Of a DNA stretch of 64,000 bases, positions 26,545 to 35,381 are shown piece by piece. The position numbers were made by a program, and so were the translations under genes. The notes below the pieces were generated by a model, which saw only the letters and a program-made list of their open reading frames with translations, was not told the origin of the DNA and made no database searches. This stretch comes from JAAYCI01 sp964370045 (GTDB lineage Bacteria; Bacillota; Clostridia; Oscillospirales; Ruminococcaceae), in assembly GCA_964370045.1 (NCBI GenBank), contig CAYJGZ010000012.1, positions 1-64,000 of the forward strand, given 5' to 3'. Every line of letters starts with the position of its first letter. The first letter of the stretch is position 1.

Positions 26545-26632
26545 AACACAAAAACAAGGTGCCATACCCCTCCGCCTACGGCGTGGGGGGATATGCAAAA
26601 AAACAAACGTGCGCTTTTGTACGCACCCACAA
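26545..26632 (+). repeat. Dispersed repeat A, copy 2 (degenerate)
   Basis: Central hairpin at 26561-26595 (CCTCCGCC-TAC-GGCGTGG core), then CAAAAAAACAAAC and CGCTTTTGTACGCACCCAC, matching the right end of the copy at 51669-51782. It ends 11 bases before the first gene's ATG. Confidence 0.6.
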
Positions 26633-26642
26633 AGGACGTGCC

Positions 26643-27668
26643 ATGAAAGAGATAAAGACAGAGCAGGCGGTGGGGCATGTGTTGTGCCACGACCTCACCC
26701 AAATACTACCCGGCATCTCCAAAGGCCCTGCGTTTCGCAAGGGGCATGTCGTTGCACAGGAGGATATACCCGTTTTGCTGTCCATGGGCAAAAAGTCGCT
26801 GTATGTGTGGGAGGCATCGCCCGGGATGCTTCACGAAAACGAGGCGGCGCAGATTTTGTACGATTTGTGCGCAGGTGATGGCATGTACCCCTCCACCGTC
26901 AGCGAGGGCAAAATAAATATATATGCGGATAAGGACGGGCTTTTTTGCGCAGATACACAGCGCCTTTACGCTATCAACTCGCTTTGCGATATGGTAATCG
27001 CCGCAAGAAAGCGCTTTTCCTCTGTGAAAAAGGGCGACATGCTTGCGGGCACACGTGTTGTGCCGCTCGTCATTGAAAAGGAGCGTATGGACGAGGCCGT
27101 TCGCCTTGCCGAGGGGAGGCCTCTGTTTTCGCTGTTGCCCTACCACCCGAAAAAAGTGGGCATTGTTGTGACAGGCAGCGAAGTGTACAGCGGACGCATA
27201 CAGGATGCGTTCACGCCTGTACTTAGGGAGAAGCTGTCCCACTTTCCCACAGAGGAGATAGGCCGTGTGGTGGTGGACGACAGCCCCACAGACACCTGTG
27301 CCGCCATACTTGACTTTATAAAGCAGGGTGCGCAGATGGTGCTGTGCACAGGCGGCATGAGCGTGGACCCGGACGACAAAACACCGCTTGCCATAAAAAA
27401 CACAGGCGCACGCATTGTAAGCTACGGCGCACCCGTACTGCCGGGCGCTATGTTCTTGCTTGCTTACACAGGCTTAGGCGTGCCCATAATGGGGCTTCCC
27501 GGGTGTGTCATGTACGCAAAGCGCACCATATTTGATTTAGTTCTGCCCAAAATAATGGCGGACGTTCCCATAACTAAAGAAGAGCTTGCCGCACTCGGGC
27601 ACGGGGGGCTGTGCCTTTCGTGCGAAAGCTGCTATTTTCCAAACTGCACTTTCGGCGCAGGTGTATAG
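26643..27668 (+). CDS. Molybdopterin-binding protein (MoeA/MogA-like) of the Se-hydroxylase system
   Basis: 341 residues from ATG 26643 (AAAGGAC six bases upstream); the frame is open further upstream but through a repeat. A MoCF-biosynthesis domain at about 175-320 holds VVTGSEVYSG and TGGMSVDPDDKT, the molybdopterin-binding features. The N-terminal half matches the family found with selenium-dependent molybdenum hydroxylases rather than full MoeA (no domains III/IV). The tail carries a cysteine cluster (CLSCESCYFPNC). Probably handles MPT or Moco for the cluster's hydroxylase. First gene of the long plus-strand cluster. Confidence 0.82.
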   Translation: MKEIKTEQAVGHVLCHDLTQILPGISKGPAFRKGHVVAQEDIPVLLSMGKKSLYVWEASPGMLHENEAAQILYDLCAGDGMYPSTVSEGKINIYADKDGLFCADTQRLYAINSLCDMVIAARKRFSSVKKGDMLAGTRVVPLVIEKERMDEAVRLAEGRPLFSLLPYHPKKVGIVVTGSEVYSGRIQDAFTPVLREKLSHFPTEEIGRVVVDDSPTDTCAAILDFIKQGAQMVLCTGGMSVDPDDKTPLAIKNTGARIVSYGAPVLPGAMFLLAYTGLGVPIMGLPGCVMYAKRTIFDLVLPKIMADVPITKEELAALGHGGLCLSCESCYFPNCTFGAGV

Positions 27669-27713
27669 GGGAATGTTTTGCCACATATTACGCAATCCGC
27701 AATGAGGTATCTT

Positions 27714-28211
27714 ATGGAGCACAAGCTGAACCACATAAACGCACAGGGCGAGGCTGTCATGGTGGACATTTCGCACAAGGGCATCACACAGCGCACCGCC
27801 ATCGCATGTGGTAGCATCCGCATGAACGCCGCCGCTTTTGAGGCGATAAAGAGCGGCCAAAATAAAAAAGGTGATGCGCTTGCCACCGCTCGCATTGCGG
27901 GCATCATGGCCGCAAAGCAGACCCCCCAAATGATACCGCTTTGCCATACCCTTTTGCTGGAGAGCGTCAGCGTGGACTTTTGGGCGGACGAGAGCGCTTA
28001 CACAATCACAGCCACCTGCACGGCAAGGTGCACAGGCAAGACAGGCGCAGAGATGGAGGCGCTGTGCGGCGCATCCACAGCACTGCTGACTTTATACGAC
28101 ATGTGCAAGGCGCTGGACAAGGGCATGTGCATCACCGACATTCACCTAAAGCAAAAAACAGGTGGCAAGAGTGACTATACGCTTGCGGAGGAGGATGCCC
28201 GACATGTTTGA
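27714..28211 (+). CDS. moaC: Cyclic pyranopterin monophosphate synthase
   Basis: 165 residues from ATG 27714, picked because GAGG at 27704-27707 is six bases upstream. MoaC features: MVDISHKGITQR, LCHTLLL and GAEMEALCGAS (conserved pocket) and DMCKALDKGM near the end. Acts with MoaA in the first step of molybdopterin synthesis. Its last 8 bases overlap moaA. Confidence 0.95.
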   Translation: MEHKLNHINAQGEAVMVDISHKGITQRTAIACGSIRMNAAAFEAIKSGQNKKGDALATARIAGIMAAKQTPQMIPLCHTLLLESVSVDFWADESAYTITATCTARCTGKTGAEMEALCGASTALLTLYDMCKALDKGMCITDIHLKQKTGGKSDYTLAEEDARHV

Positions 28212-29241
28212 CGCAAACGAGCGTAGCATCGACTATCTGCGGCTGTCCGTCACAGAGCGGTGCAACCTGCGCTGTAGGTACTGCGTCCCCAATGAAAGCA
28301 CCCTGTCCGACCCAAGCACACAGCCGCTCAGCTACACACAGCTTGTTCGCCTTGCGGAAATTTTCGTAAAGCTTGGGGTGCGGCGCATACGCATCACGGG
28401 TGGCGAGCCGCTTGTGCGAGAGGGGCTTGAGGGCTTTGTAAAACAGCTTTCACAGCTGCAGCCACTGCCGTTTTTGGCACTCACCACAAACGGTACTTTG
28501 CTTAACGAGCACGCAAAAAGCCTATACACCGCAGGCATACGAGGGGTGAACATCAGCCTTGATACCACCGATGCGCACCGCTATGCACACATTACAAAAG
28601 GCGGCAACTTTCAGCATGTGTGGCAGGGTATCCGGGCGGCACTTGCGCATCCCTTTAGCTCCGTGCGGCTGAACTGCGTGATTTCACAGCACAGCACCCC
28701 CTGCGACTGGATGGGCGTCATCTCGCTCGCAAAGGATTTGCCGCTGGATGTTCGCCTGATTGACTGTATGCCCATATCGGACAAAAACTCTCATTCTTGC
28801 GATGAAAAACACCCCATTCCGTGCGATGCTTTTCACACAGATGAACAAAACACCTCCCACTTCACACACAGGGCACTTATGCACATAGAGAGGGCTTTCG
28901 GCCCGCTTTGCCCCGATGCCTCTGCTATGGGCGAAGGGCCTGCGCAGTACTTTAGCGTAAACGGCTTCAAGGGGCGCATCGGAATAATTCCCGCCACAAG
29001 CGGAAGCTTTTGCGCTACTTGCAACAGGGTTCGCCTAAGCAGTGAGGGGATGCTCCGCACCTGCCTTTTCCAAGGCACACCCCTTGCGCTTGCTGCTCTG
29101 CTACACGGTGGCGCTACGGATGCGCACATTGCCCAAAGCATTCAGCAGGCGCTTTTGCGCAAGCCGCTGAGCTACGCTCACACCCAAAACGGCGCACAAC
29201 CTGCGCACATTCCGTGCAGTATGGCGCACATCGGAGGATGA
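28204..29241 (+). CDS. moaA: GTP 3',8-cyclase (radical SAM)
   Basis: 345 residues from ATG 28204, nine bases after GGAGGAGG (28187-28194); ATG 28195 touches the site and is unlikely. N-terminal radical-SAM cluster motif CNLRCRYC (near 22), SAM-binding GGEPL, and a second C-terminal 4Fe-4S site CATCNRVRLSSEGMLRTC. The protein ends in GG, the conserved C-terminal tail required for catalysis. Converts GTP to 3',8-cH2GTP for MoaC. Confidence 0.95.
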   Translation: MFDANERSIDYLRLSVTERCNLRCRYCVPNESTLSDPSTQPLSYTQLVRLAEIFVKLGVRRIRITGGEPLVREGLEGFVKQLSQLQPLPFLALTTNGTLLNEHAKSLYTAGIRGVNISLDTTDAHRYAHITKGGNFQHVWQGIRAALAHPFSSVRLNCVISQHSTPCDWMGVISLAKDLPLDVRLIDCMPISDKNSHSCDEKHPIPCDAFHTDEQNTSHFTHRALMHIERAFGPLCPDASAMGEGPAQYFSVNGFKGRIGIIPATSGSFCATCNRVRLSSEGMLRTCLFQGTPLALAALLHGGATDAHIAQSIQQALLRKPLSYAHTQNGAQPAHIPCSMAHIGG

Positions 29242-29245
29242 AAAC

Positions 29246-29704
29246 ATGCAGTCGGGCAGTGTATACGCAGTGTGCATAAGCGAGCAAAAGGGCACGCCAA
29301 AGTCGGCGGTTTCGCAGGGGGTGCTCCTCGCAAACCACGGGCTTTTGGGCGACGCACACGCAGGCAACTGGCACAGACAGGTAAGCATTTTAAGCCGTGA
29401 TGCGGTGGAGGACTTCATGCGAAGGGGCGCTAAGGTATCCCCCGGGGACTTTGGCGAAAACATACTTGTCAAAGGCATTGAGCCTTCCCTACTTGCCGTG
29501 GGCACGCTACTGCGTTGCAAGGATGCGCTTTTGCAAATCACCCAAATAGGCAAGCAGTGCCACAATCACTGCGCAATTTATCATCAGGTGGGCGAGTGCA
29601 TCATGCCGCACAAGGGTGTGTTTGCAAAAGTATTATGCGGCGGCACTATATCCGAGGGCGATGTGATTTCTATCGAGCCTGCGAGCGAAACAAACGCACC
29701 GTAA
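29246..29704 (+). CDS. MOSC domain protein
   Basis: 152 residues from ATG 29246 with GGAGG at 29234-29238 inside the moaA end. A single MOSC domain: GLLGDAHAG, QVSILS, GDFGENI, and a Cys/His segment GKQCHNHCAIY that includes the sulphur-carrying cysteine typical of the fold. Stand-alone MOSC proteins beside mog/moaB genes are thought to act in sulphur transfer or Moco handling. Exact role unknown. Confidence 0.85.
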   Translation: MQSGSVYAVCISEQKGTPKSAVSQGVLLANHGLLGDAHAGNWHRQVSILSRDAVEDFMRRGAKVSPGDFGENILVKGIEPSLLAVGTLLRCKDALLQITQIGKQCHNHCAIYHQVGECIMPHKGVFAKVLCGGTISEGDVISIEPASETNAP

Positions 29705-29730
29705 CGCCACACACAAAGGAGCGATATTTT

Positions 29731-30252
29731 ATGTCGACACATCCATACCAGGTAGCGGTGCTTACGCTAAGCGATGCCGCAACACAGGGCACACGTGCGG
29801 ACAAAAGCGGCCCTGCCGTGGGCGAAAGGATGCAAAAAGAGGGCTACTTTGTAAAGGAGTATCTGCTACTGCCGGACGAGCAAGCACTCATCACACACAC
29901 GCTGAAAAGGCTGTGCGATGAGGGCGGTGTACAGCTTGTGCTCACAACAGGCGGCACAGGGCTTTCCCCTCGGGACTGCACGCCCGAGGCCACACTAAGC
30001 GTGGCACATCGCCTTGTGCCGGGCATGGCGGAGGCGATGCGTGCGCACAGCATGAGCATCACCCCAAACGGTATGCTAAGCCGCAGTGTGTGCGCCACTC
30101 GAGGTCGCACGCTTATTGTAAACCTGCCGGGTAGCCCCAAGGCCGCCTGCGAGTGCCTTGAGGCTATACTTCCCTGCCTGCCCCATGCGCTAAGTGTACT
30201 TTGCGGCACAGCGCACGACTGCGCAAACACAGGCCGTGCTATATTTGATTGA
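29731..30252 (+). CDS. mog: Molybdopterin adenylyltransferase (MogA/MoaB family)
   Basis: 173 residues from ATG 29731 (AAAGGAG upstream). MoCF domain with VLTLSDAATQGTRADKSGP (8-26), LTTGGTGLSPRD (72-83) and LIVNLPGSPKAA. Adenylylates molybdopterin to prime metal insertion. Followed by a repeat A copy and then the XdhC-like gene. Confidence 0.88.
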   Translation: MSTHPYQVAVLTLSDAATQGTRADKSGPAVGERMQKEGYFVKEYLLLPDEQALITHTLKRLCDEGGVQLVLTTGGTGLSPRDCTPEATLSVAHRLVPGMAEAMRAHSMSITPNGMLSRSVCATRGRTLIVNLPGSPKAACECLEAILPCLPHALSVLCGTAHDCANTGRAIFD

Positions 30253-30270
30253 ACATAATTCAAGAGAGAC

Positions 30271-30385
30271 GTGGACAAAAACAGTGATTTAGAATACGTT
30301 AAGTGTGAGAAGAAGGCGCTATATCCTCCCCGCCTGCGGCGGGGAGGATATAGCAAAAAAACTTAATCACTTCTATGTGTCTGCC
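30271..30385 (+). repeat. Dispersed repeat A, copy 3 (near full length)
   Basis: Begins GTGGACAAAAACAGTGATTT, continues AGAATACGTTAAGTGTGAGA, has a perfect central hairpin at 30318-30354 (GCTATATCCTCCCCGCC/GGCGGGGAGGATATAGC) and ends in an inverted copy of the left end (TTAATCACTTCTATGTGTC). A further half-end lies at about 30436-30460. It lies between co-directional genes. Confidence 0.85.
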
Positions 30386-30481
30386 TCCTGCAAACACAGC
30401 CGTTACTACCGCCGACTGATATAGCTTTCAAGTGAATGGAAAAAACACTTTTGTCCACACCCACTTTCAAGGAGCACAATA

Positions 30482-31570
30482 ATGAGCGAACTTTTCGGTA
30501 TTTTGCAAGATAGATTAAACCGAGCACTGCACACCGTTTTGGTGTGTGTTATGCAAAGCGAGGGCTCTGTGCCGGCAAAGGCGGGCGCTCTTATGCTGAT
30601 GGGCGAGCAAGGGCTTTTGTGGGGCACGGTGGGCGGCGGCGCTTTGGAGCACAGGGCGCAGGCACTTGCCCAAAAGATGCAGCGCACAAATGCTGCTCAG
30701 CTACACACATTTCATCTTGGTCAGGAGGATGCGCAAAACCTCGGCATGGTGTGCGGCGGCAGTGCCACAATGTGCTTTGTGCCGCTTTCCCCTGCGAAGA
30801 GTTTGCGCAGGCTTGTGGATAGCGCATGTGCTCTTGTGGCAGAGGATGTTCCATTTTGGCTGTGCGTTTGTGCAGGCCATGAGGGTACCGCACAGGATGC
30901 GGTACACACACAAAGCGGTAGCGCAGTGCACATGGCGCTTTACACAGAGGGTGCACACACCTGCGCCGCTCACGTCACCCTGCCGCATGAAGCGCCCCAC
31001 AAAGACGCATTTCCACTTTACGAAAAGCTCTCCCCTGCCCTATTTTGCGATGTTCCCACCTACATGCAAGTAGAAAATCTACACTTTACGGCTATTCCTA
31101 TCGTCCCCAAGGGCAGGGTGATTATATTCGGTGGCGGCCACCTAACACAGGCTCTTGTGCCTTTTTTAAGCAGTGTGGGCTTTCACTGTGTTGTGTTTGA
31201 GGACAGGGAAGACTTTGCCCGTGCGGAGCTTTTCCCTCACGCAAAGCGGGTGATTTTGGGCAACTTTACAAACATTGCGGCGAGCATCAGCGTAAAGCCG
31301 CACGATTATGTTGTGGTGCTCACCCGTGGGCACAGCTTTGACTTTGAGGTGCAAAACCAGCTTTTGCGCCTTCCCACCGCATACTTTGGAGTAGTGGGCA
31401 GCAGGACAAAAACCCAAAACGTCAACAGCCGTCTGCTTGAAGAAGGGATACCGCAAACGACGCTCGACGGTGTATTTGCCCCCATAGGCCTTAGCATCGG
31501 CGCAAAGTCCCCTGCCGAAATTGCCGTGTCCATAACGGCACAGCTGATAGCTCACCGCTCGGGCAAGTAA
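30482..31570 (+). CDS. XdhC/CoxI-family molybdenum hydroxylase maturation protein
   Basis: 362 residues from ATG 30482 (AAGGAG upstream). N-terminal XdhC_CoxI domain (SEGSVPAKAGALMLM, VGGGALE) and a C-terminal Rossmann-like domain from about 205 (VIIFGGGHLTQAL, LTRGHSFDFEVQNQLL, GVVGSRTK). XdhC proteins bind Moco and help insert its terminal sulphido ligand into xanthine dehydrogenase. In this neighbourhood the ligand could be selenido, which is inference from the yqeB/yqeC partners. Confidence 0.88.
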   Translation: MSELFGILQDRLNRALHTVLVCVMQSEGSVPAKAGALMLMGEQGLLWGTVGGGALEHRAQALAQKMQRTNAAQLHTFHLGQEDAQNLGMVCGGSATMCFVPLSPAKSLRRLVDSACALVAEDVPFWLCVCAGHEGTAQDAVHTQSGSAVHMALYTEGAHTCAAHVTLPHEAPHKDAFPLYEKLSPALFCDVPTYMQVENLHFTAIPIVPKGRVIIFGGGHLTQALVPFLSSVGFHCVVFEDREDFARAELFPHAKRVILGNFTNIAASISVKPHDYVVVLTRGHSFDFEVQNQLLRLPTAYFGVVGSRTKTQNVNSRLLEEGIPQTTLDGVFAPIGLSIGAKSPAEIAVSITAQLIAHRSGK

Positions 31571-31591
31571 TAAAAAAGGATGCAAAAAATC

Positions 31592-32311
31592 ATGAGCCTT
31601 TCCTCACTTTTGCGCCTGCGCCCACACGAAAAAGTATCGGTGGTGGGATGCGGCGGCAAAACCTCCCTTATAAACGTGCTTGCGGCGGAAAACAGCGCTT
31701 TAGGAGTTCTCGTATCCCCCACCACAAAAATATTTTTGCCCGGCACGCAAAACGCCCTCATTCACCGAGGAAAGGCGGCCATACTCCCACGCAATCTCAC
31801 ACACGGCGTGCGCTATGTGGGTAAGCTGTGCAAAAAAAGCGGCAAGCTGTGCGCACTGCCGTTTCACGTTTTGGAGCGTCTTTGCCGCAGCTGCCCCTTA
31901 ACTCTCATGGAGGCGGACGGCTCACAGGGGCTTTTTTGCAAAGGCTGGCTGAACAACGAGCCTGCCCTGCCACATTTTACCACGCTCACGGTAGGCGTTT
32001 TGAACATACATGCGCTTAATATGCCCATAAACGAGCACACTGTGTTTCGCACAGAATTATTTTGCAAGCTGACAGGCACACGCAAAGGCCAGCTCATCAC
32101 AAAAAAAACGCTTGCCGCCATGGTGTGCGAGCGGGACGGCATGTTCAAAAACAGCGTCGGCAGAAAAGCCTTGTTCATAAACGGTGCGGACACGCCCGAT
32201 TTGCAAGAATCGGCGCAGGAGCTTTCGGAGTGTATTCGCATTTTATATCCTCACCACAGCATGGATATTTTCGCAGGTAGCCTATTGCATAAATCGTGGT
32301 ATGTCGTATAA
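31592..32311 (+). CDS. yqeC: Selenium-dependent hydroxylase accessory protein YqeC
   Basis: 239 residues from ATG 31592; an ATG at 31580 overlaps the ribosome site AAAGGA (31575-31580). P-loop-like VVGCGGKTSLINVLA near the N-terminus, PTTKI, and LMEADGSQGL, all typical of the YqeC family. It accompanies yqeB in organisms with selenium-dependent molybdenum hydroxylases. Its biochemical step is not settled, though ATP-driven selenium loading is often supposed. Confidence 0.85.
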   Translation: MSLSSLLRLRPHEKVSVVGCGGKTSLINVLAAENSALGVLVSPTTKIFLPGTQNALIHRGKAAILPRNLTHGVRYVGKLCKKSGKLCALPFHVLERLCRSCPLTLMEADGSQGLFCKGWLNNEPALPHFTTLTVGVLNIHALNMPINEHTVFRTELFCKLTGTRKGQLITKKTLAAMVCERDGMFKNSVGRKALFINGADTPDLQESAQELSECIRILYPHHSMDIFAGSLLHKSWYVV

Positions 32312-32373
32312 TATTTAGTAATACTTTAAGTTAAAAAACTTTTTTCAAACAAAACATCCGCACGGAGGGCTGT

Positions 32374-33231
32374 ATGCACACACCTTTGATTATCATACGC
32401 GGCGGCGGCGATATTGCCAGCGGCGTTGCACAAAGGTTTTTCAGGGCGGGATACCGCATACTGATACTTGAGACGAACATCCCCACCGCCATTCGCCGCA
32501 CCGTTGCGCTGAGCGAGGCGGTTTTCGAGGGCTTTGCACAGGTGGAGGATGTTTTGTGCAGGCTTGTTTTCAGCACAGAGGAAATGGCGCACTGCCACGA
32601 AAATGGCGAAGTGCCGCTGATGGTAGACCCGCAGGGAGAGTGCATACAAGCGCTTCGCCCCGGCTGTGTGGTAGACGCTATTTTAGCAAAGAAAAACCTC
32701 GGCACTCACATGGGCATGGCGCCCATAACCATAGCGCTGGGCCCCGGCTTTACGGCAGGTGAGCACGTGCACGCCGTTATCGAGACCATGCGAGGGCACA
32801 ACCTCGGCAGGGTTATCCTGCAGGGTGCGGCACAGCCAAACACAGGCATCCCTGCGCAGGTAAACGGACGTGGCTCACTGCGTGTGGTGCACACAACACA
32901 AGGTGGCACACTGCGCAGAATAAAGGACATCGGGGATGTGGTGAACGAGGGCGAGCCGCTTTTTTACATAGGCACGGACTTTACCCTCGCACCCATGCAC
33001 GGGCTTTTGAGAGGAATGCTACGTGATGCCTCGCAGGTGCACAAGGGCATGAAGGTGGCCGACATAGACCCACGCACGCACATCGACGTGCACACTATAT
33101 CCGACAAAGCACGCTGTGTGGGCGGCGGTGCGCTGGAGGCTTATTTGTACCTAAGCAGATTTTTACAGCCTGCTCCACAGGAACAAAAAAAGCAGGCAAG
33201 AGGCAGGCCAAAGAAAACACGAAGTGAGTAA
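32374..33231 (+). CDS. yqeB: EF2563/YqeB-family selenium-dependent molybdenum hydroxylase protein
   Basis: 285 residues from ATG 32374 (GGAGGG upstream). Starts with a dinucleotide-type loop IIIRGGGDIASGVAQRFF, followed by ETNIPTAIRRTVALSEAV and later lipoyl-like sandwich elements (GDVVNEGEPLFYIG, ALEAYLYLSRF). The family marks genomes with Se-dependent xanthine dehydrogenase or purine hydroxylase. The C-terminal 20 residues are very basic. Function inferred: maturation of the selenium-containing cofactor. Confidence 0.87.
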   Translation: MHTPLIIIRGGGDIASGVAQRFFRAGYRILILETNIPTAIRRTVALSEAVFEGFAQVEDVLCRLVFSTEEMAHCHENGEVPLMVDPQGECIQALRPGCVVDAILAKKNLGTHMGMAPITIALGPGFTAGEHVHAVIETMRGHNLGRVILQGAAQPNTGIPAQVNGRGSLRVVHTTQGGTLRRIKDIGDVVNEGEPLFYIGTDFTLAPMHGLLRGMLRDASQVHKGMKVADIDPRTHIDVHTISDKARCVGGGALEAYLYLSRFLQPAPQEQKKQARGRPKKTRSE

Positions 33232-33279
33232 TGGCATAAATTTAGAAGTAACCATCCTAAAAAAACACGGAGGTAGCTT

Positions 33280-33945
33280 ATGTGCGGCGATGTTTTTCGC
33301 ATCGAGGGGCAAGCTGAAAGCACATGCCTTTCCCACTGCACAGAGGAAAAGCCCTCCGAAAGTGTAGATGCCATTCTGCTTGCGTCCGGCTTTTCCCGTC
33401 GCTTTGGCAAAAACAAGCTTGTGCAGGAATTTTGCGGCATGGCCTTGGCAGAGCACACGCTGTCGCTTGTATGCGGTATCCCTGCCTTTGACAACATCTT
33501 TTTTGTGTGCGCCGAGGAGGATGTGCGCCGCTTGGCAGTGCCTTTTTTGGGGGAGCGCTCCTCTTTCAGGCTGAAGATACTGCACAACGAGCGCCCGAAT
33601 CGGGGCGCATGTGAGAGCATACGGCTGGGCACTGCCGCTTCAAACGCACGTCACTACATGTTTTTTATGTGCGACCAGCCTTTTTTGGACGAGCGCACCG
33701 TAGCACAGCTTTTATCCCACCGCAAAGAGGGGCGCATTGTCGTTCCAACGTGGGAAAGCACACAGGGTAGCCCCGCTGTTTTTTCGGCATCCTTTCGCAC
33801 ACAGCTCTTGGGGCTGCAGGACGGCGAGCACCCACGCAGCATAAAAAAGCAAAATCCGCAAAGTGTGTTCCCCCTTTCGGTGCACCACCCTCGTGTGCTG
33901 GCCGATGCGGACACACCCGAGGAACTGCAACAATTAAGCTTATAA
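33280..33945 (+). CDS. mocA: MocA-like molybdenum cofactor nucleotidyltransferase
   Basis: 221 residues from ATG 33280 (GGAGG upstream). NTP-transferase fold with AILLASGFSRRFGKNKL (the nucleotide loop; Ser replaces the common Ala/Gly), FMCDQPFL near 126, and PTWES...GSPAVF. MocA-type enzymes transfer CMP to Moco for xanthine dehydrogenase-family enzymes. The N-terminal 28 residues are an extra segment with two cysteines. A repeat A copy starts at the base after its stop. Confidence 0.82.
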   Translation: MCGDVFRIEGQAESTCLSHCTEEKPSESVDAILLASGFSRRFGKNKLVQEFCGMALAEHTLSLVCGIPAFDNIFFVCAEEDVRRLAVPFLGERSSFRLKILHNERPNRGACESIRLGTAASNARHYMFFMCDQPFLDERTVAQLLSHRKEGRIVVPTWESTQGSPAVFSASFRTQLLGLQDGEHPRSIKKQNPQSVFPLSVHHPRVLADADTPEELQQLSL

Positions 33946-34056
33946 GGAGTGGACACATAAAGGTGATTTAGAATACGTTAAGCGCAAGAAAAAGGCGCCA
34001 TATCCTCCGCCGCAGGCGGGGAATATGGCAAATAACTCACCTCATTTGGACACTCC
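33946..34056 (+). repeat. Dispersed repeat A, copy 4 (full length)
   Basis: 111 bp beginning GGAGTGGACACATAAAGGTG and ending TCACCTCATTTGGACACTCC, imperfect terminal inverted repeats. The central hairpin reads GCCATATCC...ATATGGC, with a C-G pair where copy 3 has T-A. Confidence 0.85.
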
Positions 34057-34092
34057 CAGCTTATATAACAAAATAACGGGGAGGATAACACA

Positions 34093-35316
34093 ATGGAAAC
34101 CGACCGCCAAATTAAGTGGATAAAGAACAGCATACCCAAAACTCCCGATGGCTCTGCGATGGAGCTGATGTCCATAGATGCCATTCGGAGCGTGCGCAAA
34201 TTTCACTGCACATTTCCGCAGTACAGCCCCACACCGCTTGCATCGCTGGATAACCTTGCACAAAAATGCGGTGTTGCAGGAATTTATGTAAAGGATGAGA
34301 GCAAACGCTACGAGCTGAATTCCTTTAAGGTGCTGGGCGCAAGCTACGCTATGGCAGGCTACATAGCGCAAAAGCTGGGCAGGGACATTGAGGAGCTCTC
34401 CCACTCGGTACTGCTAAGCGAGGAGGTGCGCAGTGCGCTGGGCGACTTCACCTTTTACACCGCAACAGACGGCAACCACGGGCGTGCCGTTGCGTGGAGC
34501 GCCGCACAAATGGGTCAAAAAAGCGTGGTGTTCATGCCCAAAGGCTCCTCCCTTGCACGCAGTGAAAATATCCAAAAGCTAGGAGCGGAGGTCACCGTCA
34601 CCCAGCTGAACTACGACGATGCGGTGCGGCTTGCGCTGACCGAAAGCCAAAAAAACCAAAACAGCGTCGTAATTCAGGACACCGCATGGGAGGGCTATAC
34701 CGACATACCCTCGTGGATTATGCAGGGGTACGGCACTGTGGCGCTGGAGGCGATGCAACAGCTGAACAGCTACGGCGTAAGCCGCCCCAGCCACATAATC
34801 GTGCAGGCGGGTGTGGGTGCATTTGCAGGCTCTTTTGCGGGATTTTTCGCAGGGTATTACGCAAAGGAGCTGCCCACCATCATTGTGGTGGAGCCGCACG
34901 TCGCAGACTGTCACTACCAAAGCGCCCTCAAGGCAGACGGCAGTACCGTGGCTGTGGGTGGCGAGCTAAACAGCATAATGGCAGGGCTTGCGTGCGGAGA
35001 AGTAAACGATGTGTCGTGGGAAATCCTCAAAAACAAGGCGGCTTTCTTCACATCAGTGCCCGACTGCACCGCCGCCAAAGGTATGCGTGTGCTGGGCTGT
35101 CCCATAGGCGGTGATGCGCAGGTAGTTTCGGGAGAGAGCGGCGCCGCACCCATGGGGCTCCTCGCCGAAATTCTCACAAACCCAAGCTGTGAGGCGCTGC
35201 GCAACGCCGCATGCCTTGATGAAACTTCAAACGTTCTGATGGTGAGCACCGAGGGAGACACAGACCCCGAAAGCTACCGCCGCATCGTGTGGGACGGCGA
35301 GCATCCCTCGGTTTAA
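34093..35316 (+). CDS. dpaL: Diaminopropionate ammonia-lyase
   Basis: 407 residues from ATG 34093 (GGGGAGG upstream). Fold-type II PLP enzyme with the lysine in YELNSFKVLGASYA (near 77), glycine loop TDGNHGRAVAW near 125, and AGVGAFAGSFAG near 240. Full length for DpaL/YgeX. Splits 2,3-diaminopropionate to pyruvate and ammonia. In the ygeX-ygeY-ygeW-ssnA-ygfK set it is placed at the end of anaerobic purine breakdown. Confidence 0.93.
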   Translation: METDRQIKWIKNSIPKTPDGSAMELMSIDAIRSVRKFHCTFPQYSPTPLASLDNLAQKCGVAGIYVKDESKRYELNSFKVLGASYAMAGYIAQKLGRDIEELSHSVLLSEEVRSALGDFTFYTATDGNHGRAVAWSAAQMGQKSVVFMPKGSSLARSENIQKLGAEVTVTQLNYDDAVRLALTESQKNQNSVVIQDTAWEGYTDIPSWIMQGYGTVALEAMQQLNSYGVSRPSHIIVQAGVGAFAGSFAGFFAGYYAKELPTIIVVEPHVADCHYQSALKADGSTVAVGGELNSIMAGLACGEVNDVSWEILKNKAAFFTSVPDCTAAKGMRVLGCPIGGDAQVVSGESGAAPMGLLAEILTNPSCEALRNAACLDETSNVLMVSTEGDTDPESYRRIVWDGEHPSV

Positions 35317-35381
35317 TTAGAGGCAATTTTACGTACAACACATATGACGGCACTATCTTAAAAAGAAAGGGTGATTTGACA

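Larger units (their letters stand above)
26122..26642. other. Intergenic region between secG and the Moco cluster
   Basis: 521 bp with divergent promoters (26153-26181 minus, 26375-26403 plus), a large 11-bp stem (26458-26520) and a copy of repeat A (about 26545-26632). The stretch 26190-26370 shows nothing recognisable. Confidence 0.6.
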
